Source: Parasponia andersonii (lineage: Eukaryota; Streptophyta; Magnoliopsida; Rosales; Cannabaceae). Taken from it: a stretch of DNA of 64,000 nucleotides. Below are positions 1 through 12,848 of the stretch, one piece after another. Where the stretch lies: contig JXTB01000046.1 in NCBI GenBank assembly GCA_002914805.1, positions 1,373,880 to 1,437,879 of the forward strand, given 5' to 3'. A model generated the notes under the pieces. It was given only the letters and a program-made list of their open reading frames with translations. It did no database searches and had not been told where the DNA came from. A program made the position numbers and the translations under genes. Position 1 is the first letter of the stretch, and every line of letters starts with the position of its first letter.

Positions 1-2096
1 GATAATTTACATGTATATATATGGTTGAAGATGGAAACTCATTAATTTGAATTCTATTGTCTCGGATTGTTTTATATGTCTACAATTAAGATTTATTCCA
101 CTGATTTATTCTATTTGAAAGCTACGTACAAAATGGTTCATGTTTTATTAAGAATCTTACAACTCAGATTAGTTAATTAATAAATATATATAATTTGCAT
201 GTATATCATTTTCAGATAGGTGTTACTTATCTTTGCCTATTATGCGATTAGAGTTCATTTTCTTGTTCAAAACAAAAAGAGCTGCATAGTAAGAACTATA
301 AGTGTTATTAGACTAAAGATTTGTGACCGAAAAAATCTATTATTGGAAATCTAGTAGGAACACATCAATTGTACCTTGACCACAAAGCATTTTACTAGAA
401 GACAAAAAAAAAGTACGGAACCGAGGTAAGTAACGTCACACCTGCAATATAAGAAATTCTTTATTTCTGTGAATCTGTAGAATTTGTGGATATGTGTACA
501 TACATAATTGTCATTTAGCTTTGCATGAGACATGAATATGTGGTGTATTTATATTGTATGATGAGTATTATTGAATAGGGTATGGTGGGCCAATACCTAA
601 ATATGTGATGTGATTTTTTCAGAAATAATCTGATCCTTTCGGGAATACTTTGGTTCTTTTGGGGACACTATGATTCCTTTGGAAACACCTTGACAGCAGT
701 ATAGGGTGGACCTTTGCTGTACACATAGGGTTTTTTGGGACTCGAGACATTCATAGAGCTCATGATATATTATATATTTTCTGAATGGCTCAGTATACGA
801 TTCACGGTCTTGTCAAACAATATAATATACTCAGGGATCCCAATCATATTATTATCTGTTTTATATTATATACACTTTGCATCTACATACATTACTTATT
901 AAATTTTATACTCATAAATATTCTTATATTGTGGAGTGTGCAAATGATATAGGAGTTTGGAAGAAAAGTGTTAACGTACTGACAGCGGCTTATGTATCTT
1001 AGTATTTTGATGCTGTAATTTTCTAAGAGAGAATTTTAAATCTATTTTGTCTGTATATATTATGAGTGACTATATGAGAGGCCCACTGTATATGTATATA
1101 TATATATATATGTTTAAATATATGTATAGTTTTGAGTGGAATTTTTTTGTTATTTCTAAAAAGTTTAAAGAGTTTTAATTTTTCTCCTATTTTATCAATT
1201 CTAAGTCAAGTAGCATCTCCCAATTTCACTAAATATTTATACAAATATCCTTGTGTATGTGTGTGGAATCGGGGGATATCGCAATTTCTTCTGATTACCT
1301 TCCCATTTGGCAGACGTTAATAATTCAGTTGCCTCTCTAGGCTTGGTATGTGTCCACTCTGGGTATGGGCTTAGGTGTTAGGCAGACAGTTAGGTATACT
1401 TACTATTATCATCTTGGGTTTCTACAGATGAGAGCTCATGGGTATGGGTTGATTTGTGTCATATGCATATGAATTGGATGATTTTACTTTTATTGTTTTA
1501 TTTATACGCATACATATGGATTTATGGTTTGGGGCTAGTATAAATGTATATTTTGAATTTAAACTAGTCATGCAGGAAATTTCTATCACTAAATTATTCT
1601 TCATCGTAGTAACTATTTTCTTACTGGGCATTTCATGCTTACACCCTACCTTTCTTTCTCATATAGTGTTCAGTGTGATCTTGGTGATCAAAAGGATTAA
1701 GAGGCTGCCAGTGATTGTAGTGCATTATCTTGGTAATGTTTTAAGCTTGTTGTTGTAGTGTTTGCATTGTTCAGATTTTGTACTAGCATTGAATTAAGAT
1801 TACTGCTTTCTATTATGTCTGTAAATTTATGTATGTCATTCTAGTCTTGACACTTGTTGTAGATGATGATGATACTTGAATTTTATTTTGAACTATGTTT
1901 TTTAATTATTATTTGATCTACATTTAATGGTGTATACGAACTATAGGAGAGGTTGACGGGATAAATTTCAAAATATTTTATTTAAATGGACTATTTTATA
2001 AAATTGAAACTTTTGAGATCTTTTTCAACGAAATAAGAATTTTTTATCTTAGTGAAATTCTCCTTCTGCTACCAGCCAGGGCTTTCAGTCGTGATA
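1..2096 (+). repeat. Decayed chromovirus LTR, 3' portion
   Basis: No host gene is visible here. The stretch is read as the 3' part of an old Ty3/gypsy LTR because it ends in GTGATA (2091-2096), a likely mutated form of the GTGACA end seen in the chromodomain element's LTR, and is followed after a short spacer by a PBS-like motif at 2104 and then gag-like sequence. No second copy lies in the window, so the 5' limit is unknown and may be outside. A short (AT)n run lies near 1095-1110. Small ORFs in it show no domain. Confidence 0.45.
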
Positions 2097-2103
2097 GAAT
2101 TTT

Positions 2104-2115
2104 TGGTATCAAGGC
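2104..2115 (+). promoter_or_regulatory. Primer-binding-site-like motif of the oldest chromovirus
   Basis: TGGTATCAAGGC resembles the plant initiator-tRNA-Met PBS (TGGTATCAGAGC) and lies 8 bases after the putative LTR end. Gag-like sequence follows from about 2230. Confidence 0.5.
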
Positions 2116-2229
2116 TTGAGTTTAATAGCTCGAACATATCATTATTAAACTAGATTGAAGTTTTTTTCATAACAAGCATACATCACTATCTCACTGACAG
2201 TTTGGCATATTATTTCAGACTTTTAAAGA

Positions 2230-2640
2230 TACCTCCAAGAAGACTTTTGAGGTACCAGCCAAGTGTCGAATCTCCTCATCATCCAGATTTTTCTCATCTG
2301 ATCCAGGCAATACAACAGGCATTCGCCCAGATGAGTAATCCAGACTATCAACCTTTAGCTCTATTGGAGCATCAATAGGATCAGTTTGATCATCTCTAGT
2401 GGTTCATGCATCTCCAGCTAAGGCAATTTGACAGAAAACCAAAAGCTCTCGTGGCAATTGCTTGGCTACATGAGAGGGAGAGACATTTTTGGATCTCTGG
2501 TGGAGTTTTGGCAGTTTTGCCATTACCTATCTGACGGGGACTACCATTCACTAGTAGGAGATAGTGTAATGGATGCAAGATATGGTAGGTTTTACTTGGG
2601 AGGACTTTGAATGGATTTTCAAGGCCCAATATGCCAATGA
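2230..2640 (+). pseudogene. Degenerate gag 5' fragment of the oldest chromovirus
   Basis: Conceptual translation in shifting frames gives Gag-like pieces: a proline/glutamine-rich start, a stretch reading VAIAWLHEREI (the usual EWLREME region) and, at about 2585-2635, TWEDFEWIFKAQYAN, which matches the conserved aromatic TW-x-F-x-x-F block of Ty3/gypsy Gag. Stops and frameshifts are frequent. It breaks off at 2640 where the next element's LTR begins, so this gag was the insertion target. The remainder of the element is not seen on the far side, because the inserted element is itself truncated. Confidence 0.5.
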
Positions 2641-5600
2641 TATGATGCTCAAGATTCTCACATGCATAATAAGCCAATAATAAACATGTTCATAGTGCAT
2701 AATAGACATATCAAGCAACTAATATCAATTTTATGGTAAATTACTCATTCTGATTATTAAATACTTTTGATTTGTATTATTGTACTATTATTTATTGAAG
2801 TACTCCCATGTAGTATAAAGGCTCAATACACTCAAAGAGAGAGAGAGCTTGGTATGTAAAAGGAACAAAGAATATATTCATGAATAGAAATACTATATAC
2901 ATATGCATTATAATAATGTTTGTTGATAACTTAGTCAAATGATAGTTTTTCGGTAAAATGCATTTTTAACGCTTTTTAGAGCTAAATTCATTATGCATTT
3001 AACACGTCAGATAGCTCTAATTTAATGTTTGGAATTATTTATAGCATTATACTTGTCGGCCCCAGGTAAGCACGAGGTAGCAATCACTATACTCAATTGT
3101 GTTTAATTGTACTAAACTAGCTTAGATTTAGCTTAATCGCGTAATATCATTTTTGTGCATTCTAACAATTAGGCATTAATACCATGTTTCCATTATTAAT
3201 TGGAGTCTAATTGACTTATTTTTATGTTTAACCATTGGTTATGGGACTAGTTCTACCAGATTATAATAAGATTGGCTATATATGATCATATGTTTCCATT
3301 ATTAATTGGAGTCTAATTGACTTATTTTTATGTTTAACCATTGGTTATAGGGCTAGTTCTACCATATTATAATAAGATTGGCCATATAGGATCATAAGTC
3401 AAAGTATGACTAGATTTCACTTTCAAAGTTAGGATTCATTATTTAAGTCTATACTTGAGTGTATAGAAATGGCCAACAATGTGGTAAGTAAGCCAAGATT
3501 GATTTAAAGCTAGACACATAGAAATTTAGGGTGTGAAATAATAAAAATACCCTTTAGAATTTAAGTTATACCATTTCTTAGTCATTAAGTACCACTTTTA
3601 GACCAAATCTGGTCATTTTCTTCTCCTTTTTCTCCAGCCATGGCCTAAAACTCCCTAGCTCTTTATTAGATTTTTTTCAACTCTTCTCAACTAAGAGTTT
3701 CCAAGTAATAGAACTCAAATTAGAGTTCAAGAAAACAAGATAGGTCCGAACTTGTCAAAGTAATTCTACTAGTTTTTTTTCCTAGGTTTTGTTCTCTTAT
3801 TTCAATTCTTCACTTAATACTACTTAAAGAATGGTTCTTCTAGGTCCTATTGAGCCTTAAAATCAATTTCAAAGCCTTGAGAATCAATTTGGTGGAGGTA
3901 GAAGACAAAAGTTTTAGCAAAAGCTTAAACTAGTCAAGGTGAGATTTATGGTTTCTCTTGCTACACATCTTAAACCAAAGCTTTTATAGGATAAATAAAA
4001 GTCTTAGAAACTCACTCATATAGATTAAAATTTAAGTGGAAAATTAAAATTAGATGTAAAGCCCCAAAATTTACTATTTATGGATTCATGTGTTTTCATT
4101 GTTAGAATAAATTGTCTACACTTGTAATTTGATTTTTTTTTCACTTAGAATGTGAAAGATATTGATCTGTTTATGTATATTACATCTATTTACTGGCTGG
4201 TGGTGATGATATACAAGTGTAAAAGTGGGTTTAAACTTTTTCTAAATCGAAAAGAGTTCAAGTGTACTTAGGTTGGTCTAAATGATCTTCTTTGATATGT
4301 ATATAATGGAATGTCCTAAAAATAGGGGAAGTGCTGTCCAAATATTTATAAAACTAAACGATCCTATTTAGAAGCAAATAGACTCGTTTTTACAAAATTT
4401 TGGTGTCATTTTGGATTATTTTGCACTAAGGATCTAGTATTCATGAGTTGATGATTTTAATCAATTTTCAGTACTAGTCATTGACTATTATATACCTCAT
4501 GTCACTTGCACAGCACACTTTTGCGTCATATTGTGATTAAGTTTCTTAATTTTGTAAAAGTTGTGATTTTAGTCTTGTGGTCATTTTCTCTACCTATTTT
4601 TTTTACATTGTAGTGATCATTCCAGTAATAAGTTGATATCAGGTCTTCCACATACCTTACCACAGAAGATACTGACCCTTTTCACTATCTTTTCTATCAA
4701 AAACAAGGAAAGTAAAGATTTATTTTAACTATATCACAAGAATAGTACTAGATACAAGATTTTTTTCCTATATGCTTATGTGTATTATATTAATTATATA
4801 TTATTCATGTAGTTGTTGTAAAGTTTACAAAAGACATAAGCATGACTTGATCATTTAAGCATGATTTTTAAAGAAATGAAATCTTCTACACATTGGATTT
4901 AAAGTATTACCATTGTACTGATTTTACGAGATATGTTTTAAGTATATTATTTAGTTTATCTATATTGGGTAAGTATAGTTTATACAGGCATCCTTCTCTC
5001 ATAGGTGAGCATGGTTTATTGACTACTAGGATTGAGTATTAGACTATGAGATTTCTTAGGTTCATTACATAGTCAGTCTGTATTCGATAGGTATGATTCG
5101 TATTGGCTATGTGATTCCTTCCTGTATAGGTGGGCACGGCTTACTGACTGTCGCGACTTTGTAGCGTACTCAAGGGCCCTATAAAGAAACATTTCCTAAG
5201 AAAAATCCATCCGAATGAAAAGTTATAAAAGAAAGAGTACAATGGGAATTTCAATAAAGTTTACATATGAAACACATTCACAAGTATGCATGATCTTTAT
5301 TTACTGAGCATTAGCTTATTTAGTTCATGTGATGCAGGCGAAGATACCTATGATGTATAGAGTTGCTAGTTAGCTAGCACATTTTCTTGTTGCTATGATC
5401 ATACAGATATAGACTAGCTTGACTTATGGGCAATGTCTTTGTCTTTAATATTTTGATGTGTTGTAAATATTACTATCAATGGCAAGATAAACTAATATAC
5501 TTTTTGGTAGTACATTTTGTAAAGACACTTTCAAAAAGTAATGCCACATAGCTTCTTTTGTTTTATAGTTTGAAAAGTTTAAATTAGTCCATTTTTTGAA

Positions 5601-5684
5601 TAAAACTAAAGTTATGGTTTATTAATATATAATACTTCCTAGTTTGACCTATATAGTCACATAAATAAGCTAGGAGGTGTTACA
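2641..5684 (+). repeat. 5' LTR of Tekay/Del-like element (about 3.0 kb)
   Basis: A related copy occurs at 7564-10551. Both start TATGrTrCyCAAGATTCTCA and end GTGTTACA; similarity runs through the whole length (for example around 2800/7730, 3060/7985, 5320/10170). The 3-kb size, the GGTGTTACA-type end and the PBS-like motif directly after it are typical of Tekay/Del chromoviruses. It carries a private 106-bp tandem duplication (3184-3395) absent from the other copy. Confidence 0.75.
3184..3395 (+). repeat. 106-bp tandem duplication inside the LTR
   Basis: Two nearly identical copies in tandem, period 106, beginning ATGTTTCCATTATTAATTGG at 3184 and 3290. The matching place in the second LTR copy (about 8105) has one unit only. 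Confidence 0.85.
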
Positions 5685-5688
5685 ATTG

Positions 5689-5700
5689 TAGTATCAAAGC
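5689..5700 (+). promoter_or_regulatory. Primer binding site of Tekay-like element
   Basis: TAGTATCAAAGC sits 4 bases after the LTR end and differs from the initiator tRNA-Met PBS (TGGTATCAGAGC) at two positions, both G-to-A changes. Confidence 0.65.
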
Positions 5701-5882
5701 AGAGGTCTAGTCATTTCTAAAGACTGCCTACATATATATGATCATGTGATAGAAAGCTCAGTCAACTAGTAAGTCTAATTATTTTCATATATGCACTTCA
5801 TTTCTGTTATATAAGTTTGATTCATACATTATTATTAACTATTATTTTTATTTGTAAGTAAAGGGCCACCATACAAAAAATC

Positions 5883-7563
5883 ATGCCGAGAGGTAAAGGT
5901 CAGAATAGCCAACAGAGGACTAATCAAGAGAATGACAAAGATACTACTATACATCGATTGACTAAATTAGTGGAGAGACAAGTCAATAAATAGAGAGGCT
6001 TATTGAACGAGATTAAAGGAGAGAGGAATAATTACCAATACAAGTTGTAGCTAGACAAGAAAATCATGAACCAATTTCTGAAAGGTTCAGGAAGAATAAA
6101 TCTCAAGCTTTTAAAGGTGAAACAAATCCATTATTTGTTGAGGAGTGGATTCACAGTTTAGAGGGTATCTTTGATTATATAAGAATTCTTGAAGAGGAGA
6201 AGTTTCTTGTGCTACTTATATATTCCAAATAGATGTGAGACACTGGTGGGATTCCATGAAGTCAATCACTTATATTAACAAATTGACTTAGAAGAGATTT
6301 AAGGAAATATTTTAGATGAAGTACTTTAGTAAAGCTGATCGACTTACAAAGGTAGTTGAGTTTACTAATTTGAGACAAGGTGGCATGTCTATGTGAGACT
6401 ATATAAAGAAATTTGATGAGCTATCCTATTTTGCTCCTCATATGGTGAGTACCAACAAGTTGAATGTAAGATATCTACAGGAAAAAGTGTACTTACATAG
6501 AAGATGTAGAAAAAGCCCTTCAAGCTGAAGAAGCTGAATTGAATGTGGAAAAAATACAAGAAATTAGAAGAAACATAAATATGGCAAGGAGAAATATAAA
6601 TTTGGGAAAAGGTATACAGCAAGAGTTTAATAGAGGCAAAAGGAAATTCTCACAGGGTCAAGGACAAAGACAATATCCTTCAAAGCACCCAACAATAGGT
6701 CAACAAATGAAATCTTCTCCAAATCAGAAAGTTACATGTCCCAAATGTGGAAAGCCTCATAAAAGTGAATGTCTTCTGGGTAGTAGAGCGTGTTATACAT
6801 GTGGCAAGATAAGATATTGTTTTAGAGATTGTCCATCTACCTCTGGTGAATAAAAGAAAGTTCCAGCTCATGTATTTACCATGACTGTGATAGATGCTGA
6901 GGCTAATCCATCGATTGTAGTATGTGAGATCTCTATCTTTGTTATCCTCGTAAATATATTAATAGATTCAAGAGCTACATATTCATTTGCATCACCAGCA
7001 TATGTAAGAAAATTGGGTAGATTACTTGAAATTTTGAATTTAAGATACTGTGTAACTATTCCATCTAGAGAAGTGCTATATTCTGGTCAAGTTTTGAGAG
7101 TGTGTCCAATATAAATAGATGGTAGAGAGTTGTGGGCAGACTTGATAGTATTAGACATGCAAGATTTTGAAGTGATTTTAGGTATAGATTGGCTATCTAA
7201 GTATCATGCTAGCATCTATTATAATGGTAAGAGAGTAATATTTTAGCTATCTAGTGAAGAGAAGTTTACTTTCTTTAGGTCTTTAAAAAAAATGATACCA
7301 ATAATTTGAATGATAAAAGCAAGGAAGTTACTTGAGAAATGATGTACTGGTTATTTGGCAAATGTAATGGATACTAGAGAGGAACTGAAGATGAAGCCAG
7401 AGGAAGTACCAAAGGTTTCTAGAAGTCTTTCTAGAAGATCTACCAAGATTACCACCTCATAGAGAAGTAGAGTTTGTAATTGATCTACTACGCTCCTATT
7501 TCTAAGGCACCAAATAGAATGACTCTAGTAGAGCTGAAGGAACTGAAGGTACAATTACAAGAG
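5883..7563 (+). pseudogene. Dead gag-protease-RT start of Tekay-like element
   Basis: ATG at 5883 opens a Gag reading frame soon broken by stops. The Gag core (ETNPLFVEEWIHSLEG near 6120) and a basic region are followed by two zinc knuckles at about 6740-6835; the second lacks its histidine (CGKIRY where CGKPGH is usual). The aspartic protease follows (6881-7260), its active site reading DSRATYS instead of DSGAT, and ends with ILGIDWLSKY. The start of RT (ELKELKVQLQE) ends at 7563, where a solo LTR interrupts it; RT resumes at 10552. The polyprotein would make virus-like particles and reverse-transcribe the element, but this copy cannot be functional. Confidence 0.8.
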
Positions 7564-10551
7564 TATGGTACCCAAGATTCTCATATGCATACAAAGCCAG
7601 TAATAAACATATTCTAATTACATATTAAGCATCTAGAAGTCATTAATACTACTTTTATAATAACATGCTCATTCATTATGTTAAATGTATTTACATAAAT
7701 GTTATCATACTAATGACTGTCGAAATGTCCCAATGTAGTGTAAAGGTTCAATACCCTTAGAGAGAGAGAGCTAGGTATACTAAAAGAACAAAGAATATAT
7801 TTATGAAAGTAATATTATGTGCAAATGCATTAAGATCATGTTTGTTGATAACTTGGTCAAATAGTAGTTTTTCAGTGAAATACAATTTTCACACATTCGG
7901 AGCCGAAGTCACTATATATTTAACACATCAAATAGCACTAATTTAATGTCTATGACTCATTTATAGCATTTTATTTGTCAGCTCCAGGTAAGCACAAGGT
8001 AGCATTCACGACGCTGATTTGTATTTTATTACACAAAGCAAGCTTAAATTCAGCTTAATCGCAAAATATCATTTTTGTGCATTCTAATTATTAAGTGATA
8101 ATACTATGTTTACATTATTAATTGGAGTCTAATTGAATTATTTTTATGTTTAATGACTAGTTATGGGGCTAGGTTTTACCATATTACAATAAGACATGTC
8201 ACATGGGATTATAGGTCAAAGTATGACTAGTTTTCACTATCAAAGCTAAGATTCACTAACTTTGTCTACACTTAGATATTTGGGAATGACCATTAATATG
8301 GTGACTATGCTAAGGATGCTTTATAATTGGACACATAGAAAGTAATGTATAAAATACCCAAAACACCCCTCAGAATTTTAGTTATACCATTTCTTAATCA
8401 TTAAGTATCACTTTTACACCAAATTTGGTCATTTTCCTTTTCTTTCCCTCCAGCCATGACCTGAATCTCTCCAACACCTTTCTACAATTCTCGAAACTCT
8501 TCTTAGATATATCTAAGAGCTTTAAAGTAATAGAACTCAAGTTGGAGCTCTGAAACGCAATATAGATCAAAACTAGTCAAGATAATTCAACTAGTTCTTC
8601 TTTCTAGGTCTTGTCATTTAATTTCAATTCTATACTTGTTCTCACTTAAATAATGGTTCTTTCAGGTCCTCTTAAGTCCAAAAATCTATTTGCAAGCCTT
8701 GGGAATCAGTTTGCTAGAGATAGAAGGCAAGAAGTCAAGCAACGACTCAAACTAATTAAGGTGAGATTTATGTAGAATTTTGAATTTATAGTGAATTTTT
8801 TTTGTTTCAGCTCTTAAACTAATGCTATTAATTGATGAATAATGGTCCTACAAACCCTTATATATTACTGGAAATATAAAATTTAAGTGGAGGATTAAAG
8901 TTAAATCTAAAGCCCTATTTGTGGAGTTAAGAATTTTCATGTGTAGCAGATTAAGATTTCTATATTTGTAATTTGATTTCTTAAACATGAAGTATATATT
9001 TTATTGATCATATTATTCATTACACTCATTTAATAATTAGTTGTGATGACATATAAGTGTAAAAGTATTTTAAACTTTGTTTAAATCGAAAGGAATTCAA
9101 GTGCACTTAGATTGTTCTAAATGATTCTCTTTGAGGTGTATATGTAGGAATTAGCTTGTAAAATAATATTGTAGGTTTAAAACCATAATTTTAGTCATGT
9201 GGGAATGTCTTAAAAATAGGGAAGATGCTGTCCAAATGTTTTTAAAATAAAATGGCACTATTTAGAGGCAAATGAACTAGTTTTGTAAAATTATGTATCA
9301 TTTAGATCATTTTTGTATTAATAAACTAGTATTCATATTTTAATACTTTTGAACAGTTTTTCAATGCTAGTTATTGGCTACCAAGTACCTTAAGTGATTT
9401 GTATGCTTTCGAGTCATTTTATGATGAAGTTTTCTAATTTGGTGAAAGTTGTGATTTTGGTCTTGTTCAAGTATCTTAATGCATGCTTTTGGTAAAATGT
9501 GCACATTGAATAATAGTAATTTATGACAAGTCATTAGCACACTAATCTCTAAAAGATATTGACCCTTTCTACATTCAATATCTATTCAAGACACGAGGAA
9601 AGTAAAGACTTACAATTACATCACAAGAATGACACGGAAGTTGTCACTATGTTAAACTTATTCATTCTTGAAAGTTATAAAATGGCATATGCATGGCATG
9701 TCTTGCAAGTAAATTGAGAATTTCATTATAAAGTATTTAAAAGTGAGTACCATTGTACCAATTTTATAAGATAATTTTTAATAATAATTGCTAGTCTGTC
9801 AGAGCTAGGTAGGTAAGTCTACTAATGCATACTCTCCCGTTGAAGTGGAACTTGCAAATCTTATGATGTGTCTCGTTAAAGCGGGACAATATTAGCACAG
9901 TGTGGGATACTCCTTTGATTAAGAAAAGAGTTTTCAAAAAAACTTCACACGATGGTCGCACCTTATTTTTACTCTTAGCCAGAGTTTCCACTCAGTGTTA
10001 TCACGGCTTATCGACTTATAGGAGTAGCAATGTACTAAGGGGCCCAATTATGAGTTTTTCTTTTTAAAGAAAATACATTGACTCAAATGTTTAGGAAAGA
10101 AAAGTGTATAATGGGAACTTTATAAGATTTTAAAGCATACATGAGTATGCATAGTTTCTACTTACTGAGCTTTAGCTTATTTTAGTCTTGTGGTGCAGAT
10201 GAGATTCCATACTTTAGTGTTGAGTAGCTGGTTGTCTGGCCTACTTTTTGTCACCATGATAACATAGATGTAGACGAGCTTCACCTGTGGGCGACATTTT
10301 TATTTTGAGATATTTTGGTATAATGTAAATACTACTGCTGATGACATAATAAAGTAGTGAAAACCTATATTGATTTTACATTTTTCAAAGACACTTTTAA
10401 CAAAAAATACCATGCAGTTTCTTTTGTTTAAAGGTTTTGGAAAAGTTAAATTTGCCCACCTTATTATAAAATAAAAGATATAGATTAAGAAAGAATAATA
10501 CTTCATAGTTTAACTATATATAAAAATATAATTAAACTAAGGTGTGTTACA
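7564..10551 (+). mobile_element. Solo LTR of the same Tekay-like family, inserted in RT
   Basis: About 2988 bp homologous end to end to 2641-5684. It splits the RT gene between codons: the sequence before it ends ...CAATTACAAGAG and RT resumes with AAGAACTTTTGGAC, so removing it restores QLQELLDKGFI. The flanks AAGAG (7559-7563) and AAGAA (10552-10556) fit a 5-bp target duplication with one later change. No internal region remains, so it is a solo LTR left by LTR-LTR recombination. Confidence 0.75.
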
Positions 10552-12190
10552 AAGAACTTTTGGACAAGGGTTTTATACCAAGCTTTTCACTATGGGATGC
10601 TCCAGTTTTGTTTGTAAAGAATTAAGATGGGGCTATGAGGTTTTGTATTGATTATATAGAGCTAAATAAGCTCATAATCAAGAATAAGTATCATCTCTCT
10701 AGAATTGATGATTTGTTTGATCAGTTACAAGGAGCTTCAATGTTTTCCAATATTGACCTAAGATCAGGATACCATCAACTGAAGATTAAAGAAGAAGATA
10801 TTCTTAAGATAGCTTTTAGAACAAGATACGGACACTACGACTTTTTAGTAATGCTCTTTAGCATAACTAATACCCTAGCTGTTTTTATAGATATGATGAA
10901 TTGAGTATTTAAGGATTTCATAGATAGTTTGTTTTAGTGTTTATCGATCACAATTTGATATACTCACGCTCATGGGAAAAGTACATGGAGCATTTGAGAA
11001 CAGTTTTGAGGATCTTGAAAGAAAAGCAGTTGTATGCAATGTTTTAAAAGTATGAGTTCTGATTGAAGAAAGTTATCTTCCTTGGTCATGTAATATCTGG
11101 AAATGGTATTTTTGTGGACCCAACAAAAGTTGAAGCTGTAAGTAATCGGTCAAGACCTACAAATATTTTAAAAATTCGTAGTTTCTCGAGATTGGTCGGT
11201 TACTATAGAAGATTAGTTGAAGGATTGTCTAAGTTGACTTCTCCATTGACTCAACTGACCAAAAAGAATGAAATTTCATTAGAATAATAATTGTGAAAAG
11301 AGTTTTCAAGAGTTAAAGCAATGTTTGGTCACAACTCCTATACTTTCTATACCCACTGGATCTGGGGGATTTGATGTTCATAGTGATGCTTCAAAGAGTG
11401 GTCTAGGTTATGTTTTGATGCAAAATGGTAAGGCGATCGCATATGCTTCTAGGTAACTAAAAGAGTATGAAAAGAAATATCATACTCATGATTTGGAGCT
11501 AGCAGCAGTAGTTTTTGCACTAAAAATTTAGAGGCATTATCTTTATGGAGAAAGATGTCAAATCTATACAAACCATAAAAGTGGCAAGTATTTCTTTACC
11601 AAAAGAAATTAAATATGAGATAGAGAAGATGGCTTGAACTAGTGAAAGATTATGACTGTGAGATTTACTATCATCCATGAAAAGCTAATATCACTGCAAA
11701 TGCTCTAAGTAGAAAGTCATTAGTTGCTATATCACTTAAGTATGTTGATCGGAAATATCTTTTAATGGATCATACCTACAGATTTAATAGAGGAATTAGT
11801 AGCTCTTACCTTGCAACCTATAATTTTAGAGATAATTAAGTAAGGCCAAAATATGGATCCCTATCTAACAAGTCCAAAGACTAATATAAAGTCTGGAAAG
11901 GAGGTGGCCTTCTACGTATCTAGTGATAGTATAATCAAATACAGAAATAGACTGTGTGTGCCAGATAGAACAATTAGAAATAAGATATTGAAAAAAGCCC
12001 ACACTACTCTCTACTCTATGCATCTCGATACGACAAAGATGTACATAGATATGAAAATGTATTACTGATATCCAAGTATGAAGAAGGATGTGATTGAGTT
12101 TGTACAACAATGTATCATATGCCAACAAGTTAAAGTTGAATATCAAGGACCTACTACTACATTGAAGCCTATACATAAGCTACAATAGAA
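10552..12190 (+). pseudogene. Dead RT-RNaseH-integrase start of Tekay-like element
   Basis: Continues the interrupted pol. RT blocks are clear: [41 protein letters not shown] (10635-10904). The catalytic box, usually YIDD, reads FIDH after a frame change near 10940. GHVISGNGI and a connection/RNase H region with several stops follow, then the RNase H end (NALSRKS near 11700) and the integrase HHCC zinc-binding part ending CIICQQVKVEYQGP (about 11940-12150). Similarity fades at about 12190-12270, before the integrase DDE core; no 3' LTR follows, so the element is truncated. Confidence 0.8.
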
Positions 12191-12402
12191 ATAGGAAGAG
12201 ATTGCTTGTATTATGTTACCATAAGAAAGAGATTGTTTCATTTTCCACGTTGTCTTCCATTGACAAATCCTAGGTATAATTTCATCAATGTCATCTCAAA
12301 GCTATGCGTACTTAACTTCGACCGTTGGTATACACTCATACACCAATATTTACAAATCATATTAAGAAAATTCCTTACATAATGATACATAATGAAAATT
12401 TA
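12191..12402. other. Junction sequence, nothing recognised
   Basis: Unassigned stretch between the broken integrase and the DUF1985-like fragment. The truncation point of the Tekay-like element lies somewhere in it. Confidence 0.3.
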
Positions 12403-12693
12403 TTAAAAAAAGAGTAGTAACCTTCTACTCTCTTCGTGAAATTCACTTATTGACAAAAGAAGTACAAAACCAACATAAGTGTACATAGAATTTCTATTTC
12501 CTATAAGTAATTTGGCTTTCTCGTTTAATGTCCTTTGAAGATGTTTTAGTGGAAACTTAAATGAATGTGTTCCCCAAGGAAATTCGCTGAACATTTCAAA
12601 ATCATCTATCAACCCTAACCCTGTCTTATCAATGGTAACATCATGATTATCCCTAGATAATAAGACCACAAAAACAAACAAAACCATAGTCAT
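12403..12693 (-). pseudogene. DUF1985-like fragment (Ulp1-type transposon gene)
   Basis: A 96-codon minus-strand frame reads L-x-LIDDFEMFSEFPWGTHSF followed by a lysine-rich helix and a YTYVGF block. This pattern (LVDDL-x-x-F-x-x-PWG ... YG) matches DUF1985, a domain of plant proteins that often also carry a Ulp1-type peptidase and are spread by Mutator-like transposons. No peptidase part is seen, and the end after YVGFVLLL no longer follows the family. It is a fragment, not an intact gene. Whether it came in a MULE or is a relic of another element cannot be told from this sequence. Confidence 0.5.
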
Positions 12694-12843
12694 CTTTAAC
12701 TTTTCTTTATCAAATATAGGGGGACTCCTCTATGTTCCAATTTTGTATTAGAGCTGTCATACTCTTCAATTTGGACTTCACAGTGTTAACAGTGATGCAA
12801 TTTTCCTTGCCATTGTTCTTATTACAAAATGTTTTTGACTTTA

Positions 12844-12848
12844 CTTAG
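12844..12848. repeat. Target site duplication, left (CTTAG)
   Basis: CTTAG immediately precedes the Athila LTR at 12849 and is repeated exactly at 27186-27190 after the other LTR. Confidence 0.85.

Noticed and set aside
1456-1758. 100-codon hydrophobic plus-strand frame
   Set aside because: AT-rich LTR-like surroundings and no family resemblance; hydrophobic translations are expected from T-rich DNA.
2641-10551. The two 3-kb repeats as the LTR pair of one element
   Set aside because: RT coding continues in register directly after the second copy, and no polypurine tract precedes it, so it is a separate insertion.
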